A stretch of 64,000 nucleotides of DNA from Rhodospirillaceae bacterium (GTDB lineage Bacteria; Pseudomonadota; Alphaproteobacteria; GCA-2731375), in assembly GCA_018660265.1 (NCBI GenBank), contig JABJKS010000051.1, forward strand, positions 1-64,000. Reading direction: 5' to 3'. The notes beneath the pieces were generated by a model. It worked only from the letters and a program-made list of their open reading frames with translations, was not told the DNA's origin and ran no database searches. The position numbers and the translations under genes were made by a program. This document shows, piece by piece, positions 33,422 through 41,903 of this stretch (its first letter is position 1; every line of letters starts with the position of its first letter).

Positions 33422-35225
33422 GGCTGTCACCATACAACGACCCCGGCGTTGGGACGCGCGGTTTTCCGAAGATATGGATAACGCCGCAGTAGATCGTGTC
33501 CTGAAGCTGGAGCCGTTCCGGGATATGGATCACGACCGTTTTCCCGATACTCTGTCTCTCGCCGGTATCGTCAGCAACGACACCCGTATCGTACGCTTTC
33601 AGGATGGCGACATCGTCATGCGCGAAGGTGACTACGGTAATTCCGCCTTTTTGGTTATCAGTGGCCAGGTTCGGGTCGTGTTGCCGCCTGGCTTGCCGGA
33701 GACGATGTTGGGGCGGGCGCCCAGTGAGAAAAAGAGTCTGCTGCAAGCTGTTGCCCAACTTTGGCGCAACCCACCTTATCCGGAAGTGAGGGATTCCTAT
33801 ACGGCGGAAGAGAATAAGGGCACGGCAAGCCGGATTGGTGGCGATCAGGAAGCACGAATTTTCATTCAGGACGTGCCGACGGTTTTGAACGAACATCGCA
33901 CCGCAACATTGGGCGCGGGGGATATGTTCGGCGAAATTGCCGCCCTGGGTCGCAGCCAGCGAACGGCGACAGTTCTATCTGACGGTCCCGCAGAATTGCT
34001 GGAAATACGCTGGCAGGGACTGCGGGATATTCGCCGGCGGGTGGATGATTTCAGAAAGCATGTGGACCGGTTGTATCGGGAACGCAGTCTGGCCTCTCAT
34101 CTGCAGGCAACGCCGATGTTCCAGCATCTCGATCAGGAGGCGATCAACCGCATCGTCGATGAAACCCTGTTCGAGACCTATGGTGATTTCGATTGGCACA
34201 CTCAATACCAGCGCAGCCGCGATGAAAGTTTCAACAGCCGTTTGGCCAGCGAGCCGACAATCGTGGCGGAGGGCGATTATCCCGATGGTCTGTTATTAGT
34301 GCGGGCCGGCTTTGCCAGGGTCAGTCAAGGCGTTAATAATGGCCATCGTACGGTCCGTTATATCGGTCGTGGCGCGGTCTTCGGTATGGCGGAGATCGTT
34401 CATAATTGGCGTCAGGATGTAAGCCGGCGAAATAGCGATACTGATGGGGACGATGGAGACGGGGCACAGAGTCAGTCGGCCCCTACGGACCATGGGTCTA
34501 CGAAAACTTTGCAAACCACACTGCGCGCCCTTGGCTACGTCGACATTCTGCGTGTGCCGACGACGGTGATTGAGGAATTGGTTCTGCCTACGCTGTCGGA
34601 TGAAGAGCTGGCCCTTTATGGCCATCTTGATGAACAGGCAGAGACGAGCGATACGTTTATCGGAGCCAATACCACGGATCATTCAATGATAGATCCTGGC
34701 ATGTTGGAGTTCCTGGTCGAACATCGCTACATCAACGGTACCGCCACTATGTTGATAGACCTTGATCGCTGTGTACGTTGCGATGAATGTGCTGTCGCCT
34801 GTTCCCGGGCACATGATAACAACCCTCGCTTCAATCGTCATGGTCGCCGCCATGACCATTATATGGTGGCGAATGCCTGTATGCATTGTATGGACCCGGT
34901 CTGTATGATTGGCTGCCCCACAGGTGCGATCCATCGCGCCTCGCCCGGCGGCCAGGTGGTTATAAACGATGCGACCTGCATCGGTTGCGCGACCTGTGCA
35001 AATTCCTGCCCCTACGACAACATTCGTATGGTTGAGGTGCGGGGCGGGAATGGCACCTTTATTCGCGATACGGTCACCAATGCGCCCATCGTCAAGGCGA
35101 CCAAATGCGACCTTTGCATGGATCAGTTGGGCGGACCTGCCTGCGAACGGGCTTGTCCACATGATGCCCTGAAGCGCGTGGATATGCAGGACCTGACAGA
35201 CCTTGGGAGGTGGTTAAACCGGTGA
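33414..35225 (+). CDS. Fusion of two cyclic-nucleotide-binding domains and a four-cluster ferredoxin
   Basis: This 603-residue protein without signal peptide has a first cNMP-binding domain (about 55-215) that contains a roughly 60-residue insertion (about 95-160). Its phosphate-binding cassette FGEIAALGRSQRTATV (172-187) has the conserved Glu and Arg. A second, degenerate domain (about 232-390) reads FGMAEI and lacks them. The C-terminal part (about 440-590) is an NrfC/PsrB-like ferredoxin with 16 Cys in four groups: 453/456/459/463, 489/492/497/501, 522/525/528/532 and 565/568/577/581. So it should carry four [4Fe-4S] clusters in the cytosol. Its stop overlaps the start of the heme b gene (GTGA). 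Confidence 0.88.
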   Translation: MVEAVTIQRPRRWDARFSEDMDNAAVDRVLKLEPFRDMDHDRFPDTLSLAGIVSNDTRIVRFQDGDIVMREGDYGNSAFLVISGQVRVVLPPGLPETMLGRAPSEKKSLLQAVAQLWRNPPYPEVRDSYTAEENKGTASRIGGDQEARIFIQDVPTVLNEHRTATLGAGDMFGEIAALGRSQRTATVLSDGPAELLEIRWQGLRDIRRRVDDFRKHVDRLYRERSLASHLQATPMFQHLDQEAINRIVDETLFETYGDFDWHTQYQRSRDESFNSRLASEPTIVAEGDYPDGLLLVRAGFARVSQGVNNGHRTVRYIGRGAVFGMAEIVHNWRQDVSRRNSDTDGDDGDGAQSQSAPTDHGSTKTLQTTLRALGYVDILRVPTTVIEELVLPTLSDEELALYGHLDEQAETSDTFIGANTTDHSMIDPGMLEFLVEHRYINGTATMLIDLDRCVRCDECAVACSRAHDNNPRFNRHGRRHDHYMVANACMHCMDPVCMIGCPTGAIHRASPGGQVVINDATCIGCATCANSCPYDNIRMVEVRGGNGTFIRDTVTNAPIVKATKCDLCMDQLGGPACERACPHDALKRVDMQDLTDLGRWLNR

Positions 35226-36043
35226 TTACATTTTCCCGACGTCGCTGGCGAAATGGTCTTATCAGCGCGATAGCAGCTGTAGGACTGTTCGCTTGGTATA
35301 CGGCCTACGACGTCTCCCTTTATCAACCGGCCTATCTGACCGGGTGGTTGCTGCTGGCCCTCATCGTGCTGTTGACCCTCTATAATGGGCGCAAAAAGCT
35401 GTCCATGGTGCCCCTTGGTACGGCGGCGACCTGGTTGCAATGGCATGTCTATATGGGGCTTTTGGCTGTTCTCACATTTGCCATGCATATTGAATGGAGC
35501 ATCCCGAACGGTTTTCTGGAACGTTTACTGGCGCTGTTTTTTGTCGCTGTAGCGGGTAGCGGGTTGTTGGGGCTTTATCTGTCACGACGCTTTGCCAGGA
35601 TGCTGACCCGTCGGACCGAGGAAGTGGTGCTGGAAAGAATTCCGGAGTTCATCGCGAATTTGCGCGGCGAGGCCGAAGAGCTTGTCATGACCTCCGCAGT
35701 GGAGACGGGGTCGTCCTCAATCGCGGATTATTACGGCAATCGGTTGGCGGACTTCTTTGCCGGGCCGCGAAACATGCGCCTGCATCTGCAAGGCTCGCGG
35801 CGGGCGACGTTCGCGCTCATGACGGATTTGAATATCATGACCAGATACCTGAATGATCAGGAAATGGTCTATGCGGACAGATTGCGCCGTCTGGTCGAGC
35901 GTAAGGATCAATTGGATTATGCCTATGCCTTGCAAAGCGTTCTGAAAGGCTGGTTGTTCGTCCATCTGCCGGCGACGTACGGCATGATATTAATGATCTT
36001 GTTGCACCTGCTGTTAGTTTATTCCTTTGGTGGGGCGCGCTGA
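35222..36043 (+). CDS. Diheme b-type membrane protein
   Basis: The 273-residue protein has about five transmembrane segments (about 11-30, 38-55, 72-92, 99-120, 248-268). Two pairs of His with the same spacing lie in two helices: His75 and His89, and His248 and His262, each H-x13-H, as in ferric reductase and NOX-type heme b proteins, so two stacked hemes b are likely. The loop at about 125-240 is cytosolic by the positive-inside rule. I chose the GTG at 35222, which overlaps the upstream stop and follows GGGAGG, over the GTG at 35210. Its stop overlaps the next start (TGATG). It probably carries electrons across the inner membrane. Confidence 0.78.
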   Translation: MITFSRRRWRNGLISAIAAVGLFAWYTAYDVSLYQPAYLTGWLLLALIVLLTLYNGRKKLSMVPLGTAATWLQWHVYMGLLAVLTFAMHIEWSIPNGFLERLLALFFVAVAGSGLLGLYLSRRFARMLTRRTEEVVLERIPEFIANLRGEAEELVMTSAVETGSSSIADYYGNRLADFFAGPRNMRLHLQGSRRATFALMTDLNIMTRYLNDQEMVYADRLRRLVERKDQLDYAYALQSVLKGWLFVHLPATYGMILMILLHLLLVYSFGGAR

Positions 36044-38502
36044 TGAACGAGCCATTGCAACCTTTCGGCTATCGTGAAAGCCCCTATATACGGCCTGGGC
36101 AAAAGTGGATGTGCGGGCGCGCCGGGGAAGGTTGTCCCTGTCAAAACGGACCCGACGATGCCGGTAACTGCCGCGGCGGTTTTGAATGTGAACCGGCCCG
36201 ACACGGTGATCGTTGGTCGTGCACACGATCGCAGTTTTCAGGTGGACCTTGCGAAAACGGGCCCATGGCCAATGGCATGTGTTGCCGCCAGGTCCCACTT
36301 TGCCGCCCGGTTCGCAGTTGGCGTGCCCGGCGCGGTGCGGTTATGCGCTGGGTCTTTGCCTTGGTTGCGGGTTTGTTGATTTTTGTCCTTGCCTCCAGTT
36401 TCCGTACAGATTTCATCGATCCGGGCGAACTGTCTTTTCAACATGCGGAGTTGACGGACTGTGGGACCTGCCATACGGCATTCCATGGCGGTATGTCGGG
36501 TTGGTGGCGCGCCGCGCTGTCCGATGATGTTGCAAAGGATGACAGCCAGCCCTGTATTGCCTGCCATAAGATGGGTGATCGCGGATTGCTGCCTCATAGC
36601 CTACCGGCGGATGAATTGCAGGCCCGTAGCAAAGACATTGCGCCCGCCACCGCACCGGGTCGAAGCATCGGTGTCAAACTGGCCGGTCTGGCATTTGGGA
36701 AACCGCAGGAAAATGCGGAATCCCTGCCCTGCATGACCTGCCATCAGGAACATGGCGGTGCCGAAGCGGATTTGACCACAATGTCTGATGACCGCTGCAC
36801 CAGTTGCCATCAGGTTCAGTTCGATAGTCTGGCATCGGGCCATCCGGATTTTGCCCAATATCCCTATACACGCCGGACCCGGCTGCAATTTGACCATACC
36901 AGCCATATCGATAAGCATTTCCGCGATCAGAAAATGGTGAAACTGGCACCGGGCGAATGCCGGGATTGTCACAAGACCGACACCAATGGAAGATTGATGG
37001 AGGTTCGATCGTTCGAGACTTCGTGCGGTGCCTGTCATGGAGCCCAGGTTGCGGGTGCTGGGCGGGCCAGTGCCAAGGGCTTGGCTGTCTTTGTCGTGCC
37101 TGGTCTCGACGTAATCTCGTTACGCGACAGCGGTGCTGCAGTAGGTGAATGGCCTGAATATGCCGAAGGCACGGTGCCACCGTTTATGAATATGCTGCTT
37201 TCATCGGATCCTAAATACCGGGATGCCCAAGGTACATTGGCGACCATTGATGATCCGTTGGACCTGTCGGAGGCAACGGCGGATCAATTAGCTGCGGTGG
37301 AAACCCTTGTCTGGGGTGTGAAGTCGTTGCTGTATGATTTACGAGCGGACGGCGTGGCCACCCTGCATGATCGCTTGCAAAAAGTTTTGGGGCGCGCGCT
37401 GACAACGGCTGAAAAGGCATCCCTAACTGCGTTGTTACCCTTGGATACAATTGCCGCCGCCCAGACCGAATGGTTCCCGGCATTAGGCGGCGAGATTCCT
37501 CGCAGGCGTGATGGTGAAAAGATCCTGATGCCCATGGAAGTGGTGCCAGAACCGGCAAAGGCGTCGAATACAGACAATAAAAAGCCTGACGACGACGAAG
37601 AAGACGAAGATGGTGAAATCGGCACCGGCAAAGACGATGATGACGATGACGATGATGAAATCGGCACCGGCAAAGACGATGATGACGATGACGATGATGA
37701 AATCGGCACCGGCAAAGACGATGATGACGATGACGATGGTGAAATCGGCACCGGCAAAGACGATGATGACGATGACGATGACGATGACGAGATTGGCACT
37801 GGCAAAGACGATGACGAAGATGGCGAAATCGCCACGGACGAAGACGACGACGACAAAAAAGATGCGGGTAAAGCTGGCAGCATCACTGCTGTCGCCCTTG
37901 TCCCAGCGATCGAAGGGGCCGGGGCTGAGGATTGGAACCGATCAGGTGGTTGGTATCGTGACGAATTTACCCTGCGCTATAGGCCAACGGGCCACGAGGA
38001 TCAGTTTATTCGTGCCTGGCTGGATTTAACCGCACCTGCGGCTCCGTCGTTTAAGGCAAGCCGCCAGATCTTCGAAGAGTTGATCGATCCCAAAGCGCCG
38101 GGCTTGTGCGGAAAATGTCATTCTGTGGATCAACTTGCCGAGACAGGGTCGAAAAATCAGGGCCATAAAGTCAATTGGACGGCTTACAAGCCTGAAGACG
38201 GCTTAAAGACATCCGTGCATTTTTCTCATTCCGCCCACTTCAGCCTTTTGGATGAACGGGGCTGCCTGACCTGCCATAAGCGGGATCGTGATGCGGACTA
38301 TGCGGGCGGCTTCAAGGATCGCGCGCCGGCCACGTTCCAGGCCAATTTCAAACCATTGCCCAGGGCGGTCTGCGCGGAATGCCACACATCCGCAAAAGCC
38401 GGTGACAACTGCCTGACCTGCCACAACTATCACCTCGGTGTTTATCAACCAGTCGTGGCGCATACCAAGGGAATGCTGCAGGACGCCTCAAATAAACCTT
38501 AG
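36043..38502 (+). CDS. Single-pass decaheme cytochrome c with cytosolic Cys-rich module and Asp-rich linker
   Basis: This 819-residue protein has three parts. Residues 20-90 are Cys-rich and contain two copies of a module: Cys 24/33/43/49 and 60/70/80/87, each with the core C-x-N-G-P-x5-C-x5-C. A transmembrane helix follows (about 102-120), with the Arg-rich side (RARRGAVMR) facing in, so the Cys module is cytosolic and the rest periplasmic. The periplasmic part has ten CxxCH sites starting at residues 140, 171, 230, 252, 306, 328, 689, 741, 777 and 790. An Asp-rich repeat (517-608) separates the first six from the last four. No signal cleavage site is seen. It overlaps the heme b gene and is the last gene of the cluster. 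Confidence 0.83.
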   Translation: MNEPLQPFGYRESPYIRPGQKWMCGRAGEGCPCQNGPDDAGNCRGGFECEPARHGDRWSCTRSQFSGGPCENGPMANGMCCRQVPLCRPVRSWRARRGAVMRWVFALVAGLLIFVLASSFRTDFIDPGELSFQHAELTDCGTCHTAFHGGMSGWWRAALSDDVAKDDSQPCIACHKMGDRGLLPHSLPADELQARSKDIAPATAPGRSIGVKLAGLAFGKPQENAESLPCMTCHQEHGGAEADLTTMSDDRCTSCHQVQFDSLASGHPDFAQYPYTRRTRLQFDHTSHIDKHFRDQKMVKLAPGECRDCHKTDTNGRLMEVRSFETSCGACHGAQVAGAGRASAKGLAVFVVPGLDVISLRDSGAAVGEWPEYAEGTVPPFMNMLLSSDPKYRDAQGTLATIDDPLDLSEATADQLAAVETLVWGVKSLLYDLRADGVATLHDRLQKVLGRALTTAEKASLTALLPLDTIAAAQTEWFPALGGEIPRRRDGEKILMPMEVVPEPAKASNTDNKKPDDDEEDEDGEIGTGKDDDDDDDDEIGTGKDDDDDDDDEIGTGKDDDDDDDGEIGTGKDDDDDDDDDDEIGTGKDDDEDGEIATDEDDDDKKDAGKAGSITAVALVPAIEGAGAEDWNRSGGWYRDEFTLRYRPTGHEDQFIRAWLDLTAPAAPSFKASRQIFEELIDPKAPGLCGKCHSVDQLAETGSKNQGHKVNWTAYKPEDGLKTSVHFSHSAHFSLLDERGCLTCHKRDRDADYAGGFKDRAPATFQANFKPLPRAVCAECHTSAKAGDNCLTCHNYHLGVYQPVVAHTKGMLQDASNKP
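37615..37824 (+). repeat. 42-bp tandem repeat encoding an EIGTGK-poly-Asp linker
   Basis: About five units encode EIGTGK followed by six to ten Asp residues, starting at residues 525, 539, 553, 567 and 583 of the decaheme protein. The first three units are exactly 42 bp (14 residues); later ones have lost or gained GAT/GAC codons. A sixth, degenerate unit (EIATDE) follows. All length changes keep the frame. The repeat makes a long, very acidic and probably flexible linker between the two heme domains. Confidence 0.92.
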
Positions 38503-38612
38503 ATCATGTTTATTTCAGTCATGCGCGGGCTCGTATGAATAGCGGAATTGAAGCAATCGTTTAATTCGCAAAATCGCAATTAATTGATTGAAAAAATCTC
38601 AGGTCGATCTGC

Positions 38613-39680
38613 TCAAATAAACGGCAGATGATCCGGGGCCAGCGATAGATAATCGTCTAACAGCCGGTTTTTTGCATCCGCGACGCAATGATGCTGACAG
38701 GACTTGGCCGGGTCTATGGCCGCCAAATTCTGTTTGTTCTCATCGGAAAACCAGAATTCCCGAAAACTTTGCGCTGTGATGTCGCCCAGGGTTCCGCTTT
38801 GGGTATAGGCCTTGTCCTGACAGGTATAGACTTTGCTGTCAGCCCCGATGACCGTCAACATCTTGGCAAATTCGCAATTCTTGTACGGCTTGAAAAAATT
38901 GACTTCCATGCTGTGATAATGATCAACCACATGAAACGTAGCATCATCCAGCTCTTTGGCTTGTGCGATTTGTTCCTGGACCACATCCTTAAAGGCGTCG
39001 TGATAGAGATTATTGTCAGCCCCGTCGTTGGCAATAATGCAGGGTGAAATTTTGACATGGGCTACACCTGTGTTCTTCAGGCTTTGGCATAGCTCTGCAA
39101 TATGTGATGCATTGCGTTCATCAACGATGATGGATGCGCCTACGACACATTCGGCACCCCGTGCCGAAAAGGCGGTGAGATTGTCCATGACCGCACCAAA
39201 CGCGGTGTCTTCAACAGAGCGGTATAATCCGTATGAAGGCCCGTCCCAGCCATCGATAGAGACGCGCAACCAGGTGCCATGGGCTGCCAGGGCGTCTGCC
39301 ACTTTGCCCTTCAGGCGGGAGCCATTGGTCAATGACGCGATCTTGATGTCGCCCCCGGCCAAACGTTCCACGGTTTCCGCAAAATAGGGATAAATCAGCG
39401 GTTCGCCTCCGCCCGAGAAGGTGACGGCTCGAACTTTCATCGCGATCAGATCATCCACAATCTCAAACATTTTTTCCCGGGGAATGCGGTCGCGTACCAC
39501 CATGTCCTCACCTAATGAGACATCGTCCGTGCGATAGGCGCAGAAATAACAGCTATGATTGCAGACATTGGTCGGCTTAATGCGGACATGCACTGGTGCC
39601 GGCAGTTCGCCTGCGAGCATGGCATCAAGAGAGCCGTGGTAATGCAGGGCTTTTAACGACGAATAAATGGCATTTTGCAT
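38613..39680 (-). CDS. Radical SAM protein with a SPASM-like C-terminus
   Basis: This 355-residue protein has the radical SAM motif CNHSCYFC (Cys40, Cys44, Cys47), which binds a [4Fe-4S] cluster and SAM. The glycine-rich SAM contact VTFSGGGEPLIY follows. The C-terminal part has Cys residues in NCEFAKML, YTCQDKAY and SCQHHCV, which resemble an auxiliary cluster of the SPASM/twitch type. The product is not known. The gene converges with the redox cluster 110 bp away and has its own promoter region. Confidence 0.85.
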   Translation of the reverse strand: MQNAIYSSLKALHYHGSLDAMLAGELPAPVHVRIKPTNVCNHSCYFCAYRTDDVSLGEDMVVRDRIPREKMFEIVDDLIAMKVRAVTFSGGGEPLIYPYFAETVERLAGGDIKIASLTNGSRLKGKVADALAAHGTWLRVSIDGWDGPSYGLYRSVEDTAFGAVMDNLTAFSARGAECVVGASIIVDERNASHIAELCQSLKNTGVAHVKISPCIIANDGADNNLYHDAFKDVVQEQIAQAKELDDATFHVVDHYHSMEVNFFKPYKNCEFAKMLTVIGADSKVYTCQDKAYTQSGTLGDITAQSFREFWFSDENKQNLAAIDPAKSCQHHCVADAKNRLLDDYLSLAPDHLPFI

Positions 39681-39750
39681 AAGGGTACCGAAATATTATT
39701 TCACGGCACCCTACACATTAGGGGTTACGAATTCATTGACGTCTATCAAA

Positions 39751-40650
39751 CTAGGATGTTCGCGTATCAATCATGGCTGCCCGGGCTAGGGTCTGCTCAG
39801 CCCGCTGAATGATCGGTTCATCGATCATCTTGCCGTCGTATTCGATGGAGCCGCGCCCCTCCGCCTTGGCTGCATCATAGGCGGCAATGACACCCCGGGA
39901 TTGTTCCACCAATTCGGGGGCGGGGGTAAATTCTTCATTCAGAATATCAACTTGCAGAGGGTGGATACAAGCGGAGCCTAAAAAGCCCAGACGCGCGGCC
40001 TGTTGCACCCTGGCGCGGAATTTATCCCGGTCGCGGTATTCCGCGATGGAGCCGACAAAGCCAAGGGGTAAAACGCCCGCTGCCCGGGCCGCAAACAATA
40101 TGTGCAGGGTCGGCTGAAACAGCCCCTCATCCTCGGGCAGCATGCCTGCTGAAAGCGCAAAATCTTCCGACCCCAAATTCATCGCCACCACCCGTGGGTG
40201 GGCCTTGGCAATTTCGGTGGCGTGAAAATAGGCCTCCGTCGTTTCGATCATGGGAAACAGGCTCGTATGGCCGATTTCCAAGCCCTGCTCTGCCTCGACC
40301 TCATCCAGAATTTCAGCGATGGCGCGAATATGGCCGGGATCGGCTGCCTTTGGCACCATCATGGCGCAGACATTGGCATCGACGGAAGCTTCAATGTCAG
40401 GGACGGCCAGGCGCCAGGGTCGGTTGATGCGGACAACAACATCCGCGCCGGTGCGCCCAACTTTTCCAGCAGCCTCGCGCACCATGGCCCGTGCCTCGGC
40501 CTTTTGGGCCATAGGAATAGAATCTTCCAGGTCCAGAATATAGGCATCCGCGCCTCTGGTCGGTGCGCTCTCGACAAATTTTTCGACATTTGTCGGTACG
40601 AACAGCATGCTTCGCCATAAGGGCAGGGGTCTTGCGCCAGCAGTCGTCAT
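39751..40650 (-). CDS. CitE-like CoA ester lyase (HpcH/HpaI family)
   Basis: This 299-residue protein belongs to the HpcH/HpaI aldolase/citrate lyase beta family. Features are PLPLWRSMLFVPTN near the start, DAYILDLEDSIPMAQKAEAR with the acidic residues, VVRINRPW, PMIETTEA with the metal-binding Glu, LGSEDFALSAGM with the metal-binding Asp, and GSACIHPLQVDILNEEFTP. Relatives cleave malyl-CoA or citramalyl-CoA or act as thioesterases. The start overlaps the stop of the CoA-transferase gene (TGATG), so the two proteins probably work in one pathway with the crotonase. Confidence 0.88.
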   Translation of the reverse strand: MTTAGARPLPLWRSMLFVPTNVEKFVESAPTRGADAYILDLEDSIPMAQKAEARAMVREAAGKVGRTGADVVVRINRPWRLAVPDIEASVDANVCAMMVPKAADPGHIRAIAEILDEVEAEQGLEIGHTSLFPMIETTEAYFHATEIAKAHPRVVAMNLGSEDFALSAGMLPEDEGLFQPTLHILFAARAAGVLPLGFVGSIAEYRDRDKFRARVQQAARLGFLGSACIHPLQVDILNEEFTPAPELVEQSRGVIAAYDAAKAEGRGSIEYDGKMIDEPIIQRAEQTLARAAMIDTRTS

Positions 40651-41903
40651 CAGATTACATCCTCTTTTACCAATGCGGCGATCTCCCCGGGATCCAGGCC
40701 CAGGGTGCCGAAAATTTCAATGTTGTGTTGTCCCAGTTCCGGTGCGGGCCGGCGGATCTGACCCGGCGTGTTGGAAAGGTGGGCCGCGACGTTGTGCATT
40801 GGTAATTCGCCCATTTCCTCGTCGGGAAAGCGCAACATCACCTCTCGCTCGCGCACCATATCATCAGCTATCATGCCTGCGGTGTCATGGACCGCCCCGA
40901 CCGTCACGCCCGCTGCCTGAAAAATCTCCAACAATTCCGACTGATCATGCCGCGCCATGAATTCGGCAACGATTGGATCCAAAATATCATTGTTGCGAAC
41001 CCGGTCCGCATTGGTCAGGAAACGTCGATCAGTAATCAGATCCTTGCGCCCTATTGTTTTGAACAATCTCTCGGCCATGGATTGCATGGAAGCCGAAAGC
41101 GCCACATAGCGACCGTCCTTGGTACGATAGGTATTGCGCGGCGCCGTGGTCGCCGAACGGCTACCCGCGCGCGCTGGAACTTGTCCGGTCAGTTGATACT
41201 CAGCCGCCTGGGGACCCAGAATAGCCAGCATGGGATCGAACAACGGCAGATCGATAACCTGTCCCTGGCCCCCCCTTACTTCGACCTCCCGCAGGGCCGT
41301 CAAGGTGGCCATGCCGCCATACAGGCCCGCCACCATATCGGCCAACGCCAGGGGCGGCAGGACGGGCGGGCGGTCGGGAAAACCGTTCATGGCGGCAAAG
41401 CCCGTGCGCGCCTCCACCAAGCTGCCAAAGCCCGGTTGCTCACGCTCCGGTCCGGTCTGCCCCCAGCCGGATATTCGGACGATGACCAGGGCCGGATTTT
41501 GTAGCAACAAAACATCAGGCCCCAAACCCCATTTTTCCAACGTGCCGGGCAGGAAGTTTTCCACCAAAACCTGCGCACTTTCGACCAGGCGCAGTAACAA
41601 CGCCCGGCCTTTCGGGCTGCGCGGGTTCAGGGTGATGCTTTTTTTGTTCCGGGCATAGACTTTCCAAAAGGCGGAAATGCCCTCGACACGCCAGTTGCGC
41701 AAATCGTCGCCGTGGCCGGGGCGTTCGACCTTTATAACTTCAGCCCCGAAATCGGCCAGCACGTGGGTCAGGGCATTGCCCGCAACCAGGCGCGAAAGAT
41801 CCAACACCCGCACCGCGTCAAGGGGTGCGGGTGCGTCCGGTGCATAGTCCCGTCTGTGTAGATCATCCACGGGTTGGGTCGATCCGACTACCGGCCCTTC
41901 CAA
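40650..41903 (-). CDS. Family III CoA-transferase
   Basis: This protein of up to 417 residues is a family III CoA-transferase, with VRVLDLSRLVAGNALTHVLADFGAEVIKVE, RNKKSITLNPRSPKG, VENFLPGTLEKWG and the likely catalytic Asp in LALADMVAGLYGG. The start is uncertain: a TTG at 41903 that overlaps the crotonase gene, or a GTG at 41870; neither has a strong ribosome binding site. Sandwiched between a crotonase and a CitE-like lyase, it probably makes the CoA thioester that those enzymes use, for example of a C5 dicarboxylic acid. Confidence 0.88.
   Translation of the reverse strand: MEGPVVGSTQPVDDLHRRDYAPDAPAPLDAVRVLDLSRLVAGNALTHVLADFGAEVIKVERPGHGDDLRNWRVEGISAFWKVYARNKKSITLNPRSPKGRALLLRLVESAQVLVENFLPGTLEKWGLGPDVLLLQNPALVIVRISGWGQTGPEREQPGFGSLVEARTGFAAMNGFPDRPPVLPPLALADMVAGLYGGMATLTALREVEVRGGQGQVIDLPLFDPMLAILGPQAAEYQLTGQVPARAGSRSATTAPRNTYRTKDGRYVALSASMQSMAERLFKTIGRKDLITDRRFLTNADRVRNNDILDPIVAEFMARHDQSELLEIFQAAGVTVGAVHDTAGMIADDMVREREVMLRFPDEEMGELPMHNVAAHLSNTPGQIRRPAPELGQHNIEIFGTLGLDPGEIAALVKEDVI

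Noticed and set aside
37615-37824. Repeat array considered as a CRISPR
   Set aside because: The units are contiguous without unique spacers and lie in frame in a coding region with clear heme motifs on both sides.
37284-37886. A 200-codon Ser-rich frame antisense to the decaheme gene
   Set aside because: The poly-Ser tract is only the complement of the poly-Asp repeat. It has no independent support.
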